The position numbers and the translations under genes are program-made. From Halopseudomonas formosensis (GTDB taxonomy: Bacteria > Pseudomonadota > Gammaproteobacteria > Pseudomonadales > Pseudomonadaceae), in NCBI RefSeq assembly GCF_900115905.1, contig NZ_FOYD01000001.1, positions 124,001 through 188,000 on the forward strand: a stretch of 64,000 nt of DNA. The letters run 5' to 3'. Shown here piece by piece: positions 56,652-64,000 of the stretch. The notes under the pieces were generated by a model. The model saw nothing but the letters and a program-made list of their open reading frames with translations, did no database searches and had not been told where the DNA came from. Each line of letters begins with the position of its first letter. Position 1 is the first letter of the stretch.

Positions 56652-58679
56652 ATGAACAAGGTTTGTCATTCCCTGGCTGGCGCCGTGGCGCTCGCCAGTC
56701 TCTGCGCAGCGCCAACCCATGCTTCCGAGGTGTTGAGCCTGCCCGATACCCGGGTCAGCGCCACTGCTTACCAGCGCCACGCCGCGGAGCTGAGTTCCGC
56801 GGTCGAGGTGTTGCAGGGCGATGCTCTGGTCCGTCGCCGCGCAGCCACCCTGGGCGATACCCTGGCCGGTCTGCCCGGGGTGCAGTCGAGCGGCTTCGGC
56901 CCCGGTGTCGGGCGACCGGTCATCCGCGGCCTGGACGGTCCTCGGGTACGGGTCCTGAGTGACGGTGCCGATCTGCTGGATGCCTCCGTCAGCAGTCCCG
57001 ACCATGCCAGTACCGGTGAGCTGCAGCTGCTGGAGCGCATTGAAGTGCTCAAGGGGCCGGCGACCCTGATGTACGGGGGTGGTGCCATTGGCGGTGTGGT
57101 CAATCTGATCGATCGACGGGTGCCCACCTACCTGCCCGAGGACGGGCTGGAGGCGGATCTGGAGCTGCGTGGCAATACCGTGGCCGACGAGAAAGCCGGT
57201 GCCTTCGGCCTGACGGCGGGAGCGGGGCAGCTGGCGCTGCGGCTGGAGGGCAGTCGTCTTGAGGCCGACGAGTATCGCATTCCGGGTTCGCCCTCGCGCC
57301 AGGACGGGGCCTTCAACGAGGCCGATTCCGCGGCCCTGGGACTGAGCTGGATCGGGGAGCGGGGCTATCTGGGGCTGGCCTACAGTGAGCAGAACCGCGA
57401 GTACGGTCTGCTGGCCCATGAGCATGCGGACTGCCACACCCACGGCCCGGTGTGGCATTGCGGCGGGCATGGTCACGGACACGGGGATCACGATCATGAC
57501 CATGAGGACCACGGTGATGCCCGTATCGACATGCGTCAGCGGCGCTGGGACCTGCGGGGTGAATATCGGGAACCCCTGGCCGGCTTCGAGAAACTGCGGG
57601 TACGTCTGGCCAACACCGACTATCAGCACCGGGAGATGGAGGGCAGCGAGGTGGGCACCCGCTTCGACAACCGGGGACAGGAGATGCGCGCCGAGCTGAC
57701 CCACAGACCCATCGCCGGCTGGCGCGGGGTATTGGGCGGGCAGAGCAGTCGCAGGGATTTCGCGGCCCTCGGCGAGGAGGCCTATGTGCCGGCAACCCTG
57801 ACCAGCAACCACGCCCTGTTCCTGGTGGAGGAGTGGCAATCGGGGGCCTGGCGCCATGAGCTGGGCCTGCGCCACGAATGGCAGGATGTGCAGGTCAAGC
57901 GCAGTGCAGCGGACAGCCGCCACCGCGGGACCTCCATCGCCTTCGGCAGCACCTGGCAGTTCACCGAGGGCTATGCCCTGTTCGGCAATCTGTCCCGTTC
58001 CCAGCGCCTGCCAACCGCCGAGGAGCTGTATGCCCGTGGCCCCCACGCGGCGACCCGCACCGTGGAGCTGGGCAATGCACGGCTGGATGAGGAGACCGGG
58101 TACAACCTCGAACTCGGTCTGCGCAAGACCGCCGGCCGGCTGACCTACAGCCTGAGCCTGTTCCGCAATCAGGTGGATGATTTCATCCATGCCGCCGATG
58201 CCGGCTATGACCCCGGCGGCGACTACCGGGTAGTGGAGTACCGGCAGGACGACGCTGTGCTGCGTGGCTTCGAGGCCAGTGCCGCCCTGGCCCTGAGCGA
58301 CCGCCTGGAGCTCGGGCTGTTCGCCGACAGCGTACGTGGCCGGCTGCGTGACGGCGGCAATCTGGAGCGCATCCCCGCTGATCGCTACGGGCTGCGGCTG
58401 AACCGCCAGATCACCAGCGCCCTCGATGGCGAGCTGGAGGCCTACCGGGTAGAGCGTCAGGACCGGCTGGCAGAGCACGAAACCGGCACCGACGGTTACA
58501 CCATGCTCAACGCCGGCCTGAGTTTCCGCGGCTTCAGCGAGGCGGGGGTGGATTACCTGATCTACGCCCGTGCCGGCAACCTGCTGAATGACAAGGCGCG
58601 TCAGCACAGCTCCTTCATCAAGGACGACGTGCTGCTGCCGGGGCGCAACCTGACCCTGGGGGTGCGTTTCAGTCTGTGA
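56652..58679 (+). CDS. znuD: Zinc-regulated TonB-dependent receptor (ZnuD-like)
   Basis: Outer-membrane receptor of 675 residues from the ATG at 56652, with a signal peptide ending near THASE. The plug has RPVIRGLDGPRVRVLSDG and IEVLKGPATLMYGGGAIGGVVNL. An extracellular loop at residues about 256-289 is very rich in His and Asp (CHTHG, GHGHGHGDHDHDHEDHGD), a metal-binding loop as in ZnuD. The C-terminus ends LTLGVRFSL. With the Zur box upstream, uptake of zinc under zinc limitation is well supported. Confidence 0.93.
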   Translation: MNKVCHSLAGAVALASLCAAPTHASEVLSLPDTRVSATAYQRHAAELSSAVEVLQGDALVRRRAATLGDTLAGLPGVQSSGFGPGVGRPVIRGLDGPRVRVLSDGADLLDASVSSPDHASTGELQLLERIEVLKGPATLMYGGGAIGGVVNLIDRRVPTYLPEDGLEADLELRGNTVADEKAGAFGLTAGAGQLALRLEGSRLEADEYRIPGSPSRQDGAFNEADSAALGLSWIGERGYLGLAYSEQNREYGLLAHEHADCHTHGPVWHCGGHGHGHGDHDHDHEDHGDARIDMRQRRWDLRGEYREPLAGFEKLRVRLANTDYQHREMEGSEVGTRFDNRGQEMRAELTHRPIAGWRGVLGGQSSRRDFAALGEEAYVPATLTSNHALFLVEEWQSGAWRHELGLRHEWQDVQVKRSAADSRHRGTSIAFGSTWQFTEGYALFGNLSRSQRLPTAEELYARGPHAATRTVELGNARLDEETGYNLELGLRKTAGRLTYSLSLFRNQVDDFIHAADAGYDPGGDYRVVEYRQDDAVLRGFEASAALALSDRLELGLFADSVRGRLRDGGNLERIPADRYGLRLNRQITSALDGELEAYRVERQDRLAEHETGTDGYTMLNAGLSFRGFSEAGVDYLIYARAGNLLNDKARQHSSFIKDDVLLPGRNLTLGVRFSL

Positions 58680-58747
58680 GGCGGCGGTATTGAGAAACGG
58701 GCGCATGGCTGCAACACTGCGGCCCTCTGTGCCCTGTGGAGTGACGC

Positions 58748-59059
58748 ATGTACAAGCTCTGTTTCTATGTACCCGAGTCCCATCTCGAGGCGGTCAAGCA
58801 GGCGGTATTCGATGCCGGCGCCGGGCGTATGGGCGACTACGAGCACTGCTGCTGGCAGGTGCTGGGTCAGGGGCAGTTCCGCCCCGGGTCCGGCGCCAAT
58901 CCCTTCATCGGGGAGGCGGGCAGGCTGGAGCAGGTCGCCGAGTACCGGGTGGAAATGGTCTGCGAGGATGAGGCCATCCAGCAGGCGGTGGCTGCACTGC
59001 GTCAGGCCCACCCCTACGAGGAACCGGCCTTCGACGTCTGGCCGTTGCTGGAGCTGTAG
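58748..59059 (+). CDS. COG3323 (CutA/Nif3-insert-like) protein
   Basis: Protein of 103 residues: MYKLCFYVPESHLEAVKQAVF, GDYEHCCWQVLGQGQFRPG and HPYEEPAFDVWPL. This is the stand-alone form of the PII/CutA-like domain inserted in longer Nif3 homologues such as YqfO. It follows the zinc receptor by 68 bases on the same strand and could share its Zur control. Cys47 and Cys48 and nearby His may bind metal. Role unknown. A terminator follows. Confidence 0.88.
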   Translation: MYKLCFYVPESHLEAVKQAVFDAGAGRMGDYEHCCWQVLGQGQFRPGSGANPFIGEAGRLEQVAEYRVEMVCEDEAIQQAVAALRQAHPYEEPAFDVWPLLEL

Positions 59060-59072
59060 GAAGCGGACAATG

Positions 59073-59098
59073 AAAAGGCCACCCGAGGGTGGCCTTTT
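59073..59098. terminator. Bidirectional terminator
   Basis: AAAAGGCCACC (59073-59083) pairs with GGTGGCCTTTT (59088-59098) around CGAG, between the convergent COG3323 and cytochrome peroxidase genes. Confidence 0.9.
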
Positions 59099-59123
59099 GC
59101 ATTGCCGTGTTACCGACTGGGTA

Positions 59124-60128
59124 TCACTTGGCGCCGAAGGGCTGCGGACGCGGCGTGTCGTTGGTCGACGGCGGCAGGATCGGCAGGGTCAGCTGGGGCT
59201 GATCGCCGGTCAGCGTCTTGAGGAAGGCGACCACGTTGTTGATCTCCTCGTCATTGAGCTGACGCCCCAGCTGCAGGCGAGCCATGACATCCACCGCTTT
59301 TTCCAGCTCCCAGTAGGCGCCGTCGTGGAAGTAGGGATAGGTCAGCTCGACGTTGCGCAGGGTCGGTACCTTGAAGTTGAACCGGTCCGCGTCCTTGCCG
59401 GTGACGGCCACACGACCTTCAGCCGGGTTGTCGGTCTGGTAGGGTTCGACCACGCCCATGCGCTGGAAGGAAGTACCGCCAGCGGCCGGGCCGTTGTGGC
59501 AGGCCACGCAGCCGATGCTCTTGAATGTTTCATAACCGGCCAGCTCCTGGGCGGTCAGGGCGCTGTCGTCACCCTTGAGCCACAGGTCGAAGCGGGAGTT
59601 GGGGGTGACCAGCGTCTCTTCAAACTCGGCGATGGCATCGGTGATGTTCTCGATGGTGACTTCCGGGCTGCCATAGACTTTCAAGAAGTCTTCGCGGTAC
59701 TGCGGAATGGAGTTGATCACGTCCACTGCCAGGGCGTGGTTGGAGGCCATCTCCAGGGGGTTGGCAATCGGGCCACCGGCCTGCTCTTTCAGGTTGGCAG
59801 CACGGCCATCCCAGAACTGCGCCACGGCCAGACTGGAGTTCAGTACGGTCGGCGAGTTGATCGGACCTTCCGCCCAGTTGTGCCCGATGGAAGTCGGCAG
59901 GTTGTCACTGCCGCCGGTGCTCAGGTTGTGGCAGGAGTTGCAGGAAATGAAACCGGACATCGACAGACGCGGATCAAACCACAGTTTCTTGCCCAGCTCG
60001 ACCTTCTCGGGCTGTTCGCTGACGTAGGGTTCGATCGGTTTGATCAGCTCGGTGGTCAGGCGGTCGGCGTGGACGTGGGCGCTGATGCCGATACTCGCGG
60101 CCACAGCAAGACTAAGCAGTTTCTTCAT
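59124..60128 (-). CDS. ccpA: Diheme cytochrome c peroxidase
   Basis: Periplasmic enzyme of 334 residues that reduces hydrogen peroxide with electrons from cytochrome c. The ATG at 60128 follows AAGGAG; a GTG three codons earlier is possible. A signal peptide ends near HVHAD. The two heme sites are CNSCH (63-67) and CVACH (207-211). The second domain has FKVPTLRNVELTYPYFHDG, typical of the family. An FNR/ANR-like box lies upstream, in line with low-oxygen control known in Pseudomonas. Confidence 0.95.
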   Translation of the reverse strand: MKKLLSLAVAASIGISAHVHADRLTTELIKPIEPYVSEQPEKVELGKKLWFDPRLSMSGFISCNSCHNLSTGGSDNLPTSIGHNWAEGPINSPTVLNSSLAVAQFWDGRAANLKEQAGGPIANPLEMASNHALAVDVINSIPQYREDFLKVYGSPEVTIENITDAIAEFEETLVTPNSRFDLWLKGDDSALTAQELAGYETFKSIGCVACHNGPAAGGTSFQRMGVVEPYQTDNPAEGRVAVTGKDADRFNFKVPTLRNVELTYPYFHDGAYWELEKAVDVMARLQLGRQLNDEEINNVVAFLKTLTGDQPQLTLPILPPSTNDTPRPQPFGAK

Positions 60129-60221
60129 GGGCAACACTCCTTACATGCACCTCAGCAGGCATGGTCTTCGCCATGTTCAGTTCTCTGAGTCGGAGTGTCT
60201 CAGACCTGGCGAGCAGGAAGG

Positions 60222-60235
60222 TTGACGTGGGTCAA
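60222..60235. promoter_or_regulatory. FNR/ANR-like box
   Basis: TTGACGTGGGTCAA is a symmetrical TTGAC-N4-GTCAA site, two changes from the TTGAT-N4-ATCAA consensus, about 100 bases upstream of the cytochrome c peroxidase start. It overlaps the stop codon of the L,D-transpeptidase gene. Confidence 0.5.
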
Positions 60236-60720
60236 GGTAATATCTCGACCCGGGTGCCGTCGGGCACCAGGTCCCACAGCTCCTGCATGTCGGCGTTGAG
60301 CAGGGCGATGCAGCCGTTGGTCCAGTCCAGGCCGCGGAAGAACCATTCCGGGTAGTCCTCATCCACCGGCGTGCCGTGGATCATGATCATGCTGCCGGGG
60401 TCGACCCCGCGTTTCCAGGCCTCGGCCCTGTCCTTCAGGTTGGGGTAGTCCAGGTGCATGCTGAGGTTGTAGTTGGGGCTGTGGTGGCGCCAGTCGATGT
60501 GATAGATGCCTTCCGGGGTGCGGTTGTCGCCCTGGTGCTGCTTGTGTCCCACCGGCTGCCGACCGAGGGAGATGCGGTAGCTGCGAATCACCTTGCCCTC
60601 GCTGATCACATCCAGCCGGCGCTCCTGCTTGTGCACCCGCAGCTGGTCGATGACCGGCTGGGCGGCGGCGCTGAGGGTGCAGAACAGGCTCAGGCACAAC
60701 AACAGTAGCCAGCGACTCAT
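60232..60720 (-). CDS. L,D-transpeptidase (YkuD domain)
   Basis: The ATG at 60720 overlaps the Nudix stop, giving 162 residues with a signal peptide ending near SAAAQ. The YkuD active site is His115 in IHGTPV and Cys137 in TNGCIAL; the usual Ser-x-Gly-Cys is here Asn-Gly-Cys. Such enzymes cross-link peptidoglycan or attach lipoproteins; small secreted ones may also have other roles. It is the second gene of a two-gene unit with the Nudix hydrolase. Confidence 0.9.
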   Translation of the reverse strand: MSRWLLLLCLSLFCTLSAAAQPVIDQLRVHKQERRLDVISEGKVIRSYRISLGRQPVGHKQHQGDNRTPEGIYHIDWRHHSPNYNLSMHLDYPNLKDRAEAWKRGVDPGSMIMIHGTPVDEDYPEWFFRGLDWTNGCIALLNADMQELWDLVPDGTRVEILP

Positions 60721-61268
60721 CGGGTGGTGTGCCCCGGCGGCCAGGTGATGTCGCGCATGCGTACGGGAAACTGCTGGCTGGAGTAGTCCCGATAGTACTG
60801 GCGCAGGGTCTTGCCGATGGTGGGGAAGGCCAGCTGGTCCCAGGGAATTTCCGCCTCGCTGAACAGTCGTACCTCCAGGCTCTCCTCGCCGGGAGCAAAC
60901 TCCCCGTCGGCCAGCTGGCCGCGGAAGAACATGTACACCTGGTTGATATGGGGCAGGTTGTACAGCATATACAGCTGTTGATCGCGCACCCGGGCATGGG
61001 CTTCCTCCCAGGTCTCGCGCAGCGCTGCCTCTTCGGTGGTCTCGCCGTTCTCCATGAAGCCTGCCGGCAACGTCCAGAAGCCGTGGCGCGGTTCTATGGC
61101 ACGCCGGCACAGCAACACATAGCGCTCCTCGGTGACCAGACAGCCGGCGACGATACGTGGATTCTGGTAGTGCACGAACTGGCAGGCATCACAGATGAAG
61201 CGCGGCCGGGTGTCTCCCTGGGGGATGCGCTCGGTGACCGGCTGGCCACAATGGCTGCAGAACTTCAT
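60717..61268 (-). CDS. Nudix hydrolase with zinc ribbon
   Basis: From the ATG at 61268, 183 residues. Residues 4-29 form a zinc ribbon (C4, C7, C26, C29). The Nudix box is the GFMENGETTEEAALRETWEEA region, with GFWTLPAGF before it. The closest known relatives are NADH-pyrophosphatase-like and ADP-ribose-type hydrolases; the short length points to the ADP-ribose/NUDT14 side. Substrate inferred only. Divergent from the second Nudix gene, with a 177-base spacer in which no regulatory site stood out. Confidence 0.9.
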   Translation of the reverse strand: MKFCSHCGQPVTERIPQGDTRPRFICDACQFVHYQNPRIVAGCLVTEERYVLLCRRAIEPRHGFWTLPAGFMENGETTEEAALRETWEEAHARVRDQQLYMLYNLPHINQVYMFFRGQLADGEFAPGEESLEVRLFSEAEIPWDQLAFPTIGKTLRQYYRDYSSQQFPVRMRDITWPPGHTTR

Positions 61269-61445
61269 GTAGCGGGGGTTCCTCGATTCGTCGGCTGGCA
61301 GGCTTCCATCTTGCTGCGCATCGCCCGCGGGGTAAAGAGGCAATGGGCCGACAATGCCCGGCATGGGGATATATTCAGCAATCATGGGTGCTGGTCGGGT
61401 GTCGGTGATCATGCCATCATGATAGGAAAATACGAGGTAGGTCAG

Positions 61446-62042
61446 ATGCTGGACAAGGTACGCTCGCGGATTCCCGAGTATCAGCCGCGGGTGGTTGAAA
61501 CAGCCGGTTTGCCGGAAGCCGGCGTTCTGGTCCCGGTCACCTGCGTGGAAGACCGGCCGGAGATCATTCTCACCCTGCGTTCCAATAACCTGTCGACCCA
61601 TTCCGGCGAGGTGGCCCTGCCGGGTGGTCGCCGGGACCCCGGTGATGTTGACCTGGCCTATACCGCACTGCGCGAGGCCCACGAGGAGATCGGCCTGCTG
61701 CCGGATCTGGTGGAAGTGGTCGGGCCGCTCGGCAGTCTGGTATCCCGGTTCGGTATCAAGGTCACGCCCTTTGTGGGCATAGTGCCCGATGTCTTCGATC
61801 TGCGCCCCAATGAGCACGAGATACAGGAAGTGTTCCGGGTGCCGGTGAGCTATTTCCTCGAGGACAACCGGGAGATGACCCACCGCATCGACTATGAAGG
61901 GCGCAGCTGGTACGTGCCCAGTTACCGTTTCGAAGGTTTCCGGATCTGGGGCCTGACCGCCCTGATCCTGGTGGATTTCATGAACGTCGCATTCGACGCA
62001 CGGATTCCGCTGCAGGTCCCGCCCGATGGGCACAGACGTTGA
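61446..62042 (+). CDS. CoA pyrophosphatase (Nudix, NudL-like)
   Basis: Protein of 198 residues from the ATG at 61446, behind GAGGTAGG. The NuCoA signature LTLRSNNLSTHSGEVALPGG precedes the Nudix box GGRRDPGDVDLAYTALREAHEEIG, which marks enzymes that split coenzyme A and its esters. The aromatic WYVPSYRFEGFRIWGLTA region is also typical. A longer reading with an ATG near 61416 is possible. Confidence 0.93.
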   Translation: MLDKVRSRIPEYQPRVVETAGLPEAGVLVPVTCVEDRPEIILTLRSNNLSTHSGEVALPGGRRDPGDVDLAYTALREAHEEIGLLPDLVEVVGPLGSLVSRFGIKVTPFVGIVPDVFDLRPNEHEIQEVFRVPVSYFLEDNREMTHRIDYEGRSWYVPSYRFEGFRIWGLTALILVDFMNVAFDARIPLQVPPDGHRR

Positions 62043-62069
62043 AAACCAGAACAATCATGAGGAGTCAGG

Positions 62070-62594
62070 ATGAAGTACAGATTGGGTGATGATCGTGTGG
62101 AGATGGCGGAAGGAGCATGGATCGCCGAGACCGCCGTGGTCATCGGCAAGGTGCGTCTGGAGAAGAACGCCAGCGTCTGGTTCAACGCAGTGCTGCGCGG
62201 TGACTGCGAACTCATCCTGATCGGTGAGAACAGCAACGTCCAGGACGGGGCCATCATGCATACCGATCCGGGCATTCCGCTCATTCTGGGCAAGAACGTC
62301 ACCGTCGGACACAAGGCCATGCTGCACGGCTGCACCGTGGGCGACGACAGCCTGATCGGCATCAATGCCGTGGTCCTCAATGGCGCCAAGATCGGCCGCA
62401 ACTGCATCATCGGCGCCAACGCGCTGATTCCCGAGGGCAAGGAAATTCCCGATGGCTCCCTGGTCATGGGCTCGCCCGGCAAGGTGGTGCGTCAGCTGAG
62501 CGAACAGCAGGCAATGGCGATCAAGGCCGGTGCCGCCCATTACGTACACAACGCCCAGCGTTTCAAGCGCGACCTGCACCCCCAGGAAGACTGA
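62070..62594 (+). CDS. Gamma-carbonic anhydrase family protein
   Basis: Left-handed beta-helix protein of 174 residues with hexapeptide repeats ([37 protein letters not shown]). The three metal-binding histidines appear in IMHTD, VGHKA and LHGC. YrdA/PaaY-type members may be carbonic anhydrases or thioesterases. The ribosome site is AGGAGTCAGG. The stop overlaps the ATG of the DUF1289 gene. Confidence 0.93.
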   Translation: MKYRLGDDRVEMAEGAWIAETAVVIGKVRLEKNASVWFNAVLRGDCELILIGENSNVQDGAIMHTDPGIPLILGKNVTVGHKAMLHGCTVGDDSLIGINAVVLNGAKIGRNCIIGANALIPEGKEIPDGSLVMGSPGKVVRQLSEQQAMAIKAGAAHYVHNAQRFKRDLHPQED

Positions 62595-62797
62595 TGAGCA
62601 CCGAGACCCCGGTCAAGTCGCCCTGCGTCTATGTATGCAGTCTGGATGACAATGACATCTGCACCGGTTGCCACCGCAGTGGCAGGGAGATTACCGAGTG
62701 GGGCAGGGCCAGCAACGAGCGACGCCGGGAGATCCTGCGTCAGTGTGAGATCCGCGCCCGGGAGCAGGGCGTCTGGATGAATGTCGGAACGAAATAA
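62594..62797 (+). CDS. DUF1289 family protein
   Basis: Protein of 67 residues with four cysteines in the pattern [18 protein letters not shown], a likely metal or iron-sulfur site, followed by RTxxEI-like [19 protein letters not shown]. This is the complete DUF1289 domain. It overlaps the gamma-carbonic anhydrase gene by one base, and purT follows 16 bases later. Confidence 0.9.
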   Translation: MSTETPVKSPCVYVCSLDDNDICTGCHRSGREITEWGRASNERRREILRQCEIRAREQGVWMNVGTK

Positions 62798-62813
62798 CAG
62801 AAGGATAGGCAGC

Positions 62814-63995
62814 ATGCCCCGTATCGGAACTCCCCTGGCCGGTAACGCCACCCGTGTCCTGTTGCTCGGCTCGGGCGAGTTGGGCAAGGAAGTGACCATA
62901 GAGCTGCAGCGTCTGGGCTGCGAGGTGATTGCCGTGGATCGCTACGCCAATGCCCCGGCGATGCAGGTGGCGCACCGCAGCCATGTGATCAACATGCTGG
63001 ATGCCGCGGCCCTGCGCCAGGTGATCGAGCTGGAGAAGCCGGCCTATATAGTGCCGGAAATCGAGGCCATCGCCACCGCGGCCCTGGTCGAGCTGGAGGA
63101 GGAGGGCTACACCGTCATTCCCACCGCCCGCGCCGCGCGCCTGACCATGGACCGTGAGGGCATCCGCCGCCTGGCCAGCGAGGAGCTGCAGCTGCCGACC
63201 TCGCCCTACCGCTTTGCCGAGGGGCGCGACGACTATCTGGCAGCAGTCCGCGAAATCGGTCTGCCTTGTGTGGTCAAGCCGGTGATGAGTTCCTCCGGCA
63301 AGGGCCAGAGTCTGGTGCGCAGCGAGCAGGATATAGAGGCGGCGTGGGACTATGCCCAGTCCGGCGGCCGTGCCGGGCTCGGCCGGGTCATTGTCGAAGG
63401 CTTTGTCGATTTCGATTACGAGATCACCCTGCTGACAGTGCGCCATGCCGGTGGCACCAGCTTCTGCGCGCCCATCGGTCATCGTCAGGAGAGTGGCGAC
63501 TACCGCGAATCCTGGCAGCCCCAGCAGATGAGCGAGCAGGCGCTGGCACAGGCCCAGGACGTGGCCCGGCGCATCACCGATGCGCTCGGCGGGCGCGGGG
63601 TGTTCGGCGTGGAGATGTTCGTCAAGGGTGATCAGGTCTGGTTCAACGAGGTGTCGCCGCGTCCCCACGACACGGGGCTGGTGACCCTGATCTCCCAGGA
63701 ACTGTCGGAGTTCGCCCTGCATGCCCGGGCCATTCTCGGTCTGCCGATTCCGCAGATCCGCCAGTATGGCCCGGCCGCCTCGGCGGTGATCCTGGTCGAG
63801 GGCAACTCGAGCAACGTCAGCTACGGCAACCTGCACCAGGCCCTGAGCGAGCCCGATACCCAGCTGCGCCTGTTCGGCAAGCCGGCGGTGGAAGGTCTGC
63901 GGCGCATGGGTGTGGTGCTGGCACGGGATGAGAATATCGAGCTGGCGCGGGCCCGGGCGCTGCGCGCGGCGCAGGCGGTCAGTGTCGAGCTGTAA
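62814..63995 (+). CDS. purT: Formate-dependent GAR transformylase
   Basis: ATP-grasp enzyme of 393 residues that uses formate and ATP to formylate GAR in purine synthesis. The ATG at 62814 has AGAAGGATAGGC upstream; an in-frame start at 62781 is less likely. Visible blocks: [37 protein letters not shown] and [17 protein letters not shown]. It is an alternative to the folate-dependent PurN and complements the purL gene at 16000. It ends just before the window edge. Confidence 0.97.
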   Translation: MPRIGTPLAGNATRVLLLGSGELGKEVTIELQRLGCEVIAVDRYANAPAMQVAHRSHVINMLDAAALRQVIELEKPAYIVPEIEAIATAALVELEEEGYTVIPTARAARLTMDREGIRRLASEELQLPTSPYRFAEGRDDYLAAVREIGLPCVVKPVMSSSGKGQSLVRSEQDIEAAWDYAQSGGRAGLGRVIVEGFVDFDYEITLLTVRHAGGTSFCAPIGHRQESGDYRESWQPQQMSEQALAQAQDVARRITDALGGRGVFGVEMFVKGDQVWFNEVSPRPHDTGLVTLISQELSEFALHARAILGLPIPQIRQYGPAASAVILVEGNSSNVSYGNLHQALSEPDTQLRLFGKPAVEGLRRMGVVLARDENIELARARALRAAQAVSVEL

Positions 63996-64000
63996 CTGTC

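Noticed and set aside
58767-60188. Plus-strand 473-codon frame across the COG3323, terminator and cytochrome peroxidase region
   Set aside because: It crosses a strong bidirectional terminator and is antisense to the peroxidase, which has two clear heme motifs.

Overview
The window is a GC-rich chromosomal segment of a pseudomonad (Pseudomonas sensu lato). Evidence: the order mlaFEDCB-ibaG-murA-hisG-hisD-hisC / algW / nif3 / cysD-cysNC, a fused CysNC, GTAGGAGC...GCTCCTAC palindromic repeats typical of Pseudomonas intergenic DNA, and Pseudomonas-style receptor, MltF and PurL genes. The species cannot be fixed from sequence alone; a Stutzerimonas or Halopseudomonas-like lineage would fit the presence of a chromosomal integron.

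Layout. 1-528: palindromic repeats, then (529-8295) phospholipid trafficking (Mla), BolA-like IbaG, MurA and three histidine genes on the + strand. 8313-20505: AlgW protease (-), Nif3, the cysD-cysNC sulfate activation operon split by a small four-helix-bundle gene flanked by near-perfect inverted repeats, TadA, MltF (-), PurL and a small lipoprotein. 20670-30047: a chromosomal integron, made of a divergent integrase gene with a perfect LexA-box palindrome, an attI site and seven gene cassettes, all on the + strand and mostly more AT-rich than the flanks. The cassettes carry a HEPN/DUF4145 protein, an unknown helical protein, an aspartate racemase homologue, a two-gene unit (small membrane protein plus an LPO_1073-like protein), a 1116-residue PD-(D/E)xK-like protein, and two small membrane proteins. 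The array ends in a broken IS3 transposase remnant rather than a normal final attC.

30461-45382: PhzF, MAPEG, glutathione peroxidase, a lipoprotein hydrolase, two TonB-dependent receptors with Fur-box candidates (one heading a DUF3649-PepSY-DUF3325 operon), a short exported peptide gene, 5'-nucleotidase, an EAL/HDOD protein, a GFA protein, a guanidine-II riboswitch with its Gdx exporter, and TruC. 45385-52192: a DUF2855/TetR divergent pair and a tightly overlapping FMO-BASS-SDR-TSUP operon divergent from an AraC regulator. 52206-63995: DUF488, VOC, an ABC exporter, a Zur box with a ZnuD-like zinc receptor and a stand-alone COG3323 protein, cytochrome c peroxidase, L,D-transpeptidase, two Nudix hydrolases, gamma-carbonic anhydrase, DUF1289 and PurT.

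The best candidates for undescribed biology are the integron cassettes, above all the two-gene cassette (24211-25435) and the giant nuclease-like cassette (25631-28981), and the inverted-repeat-bounded four-helix-bundle unit inside the cys operon (11422-11921). All functional claims beyond named families are inference from reading the sequence; no database search was run.
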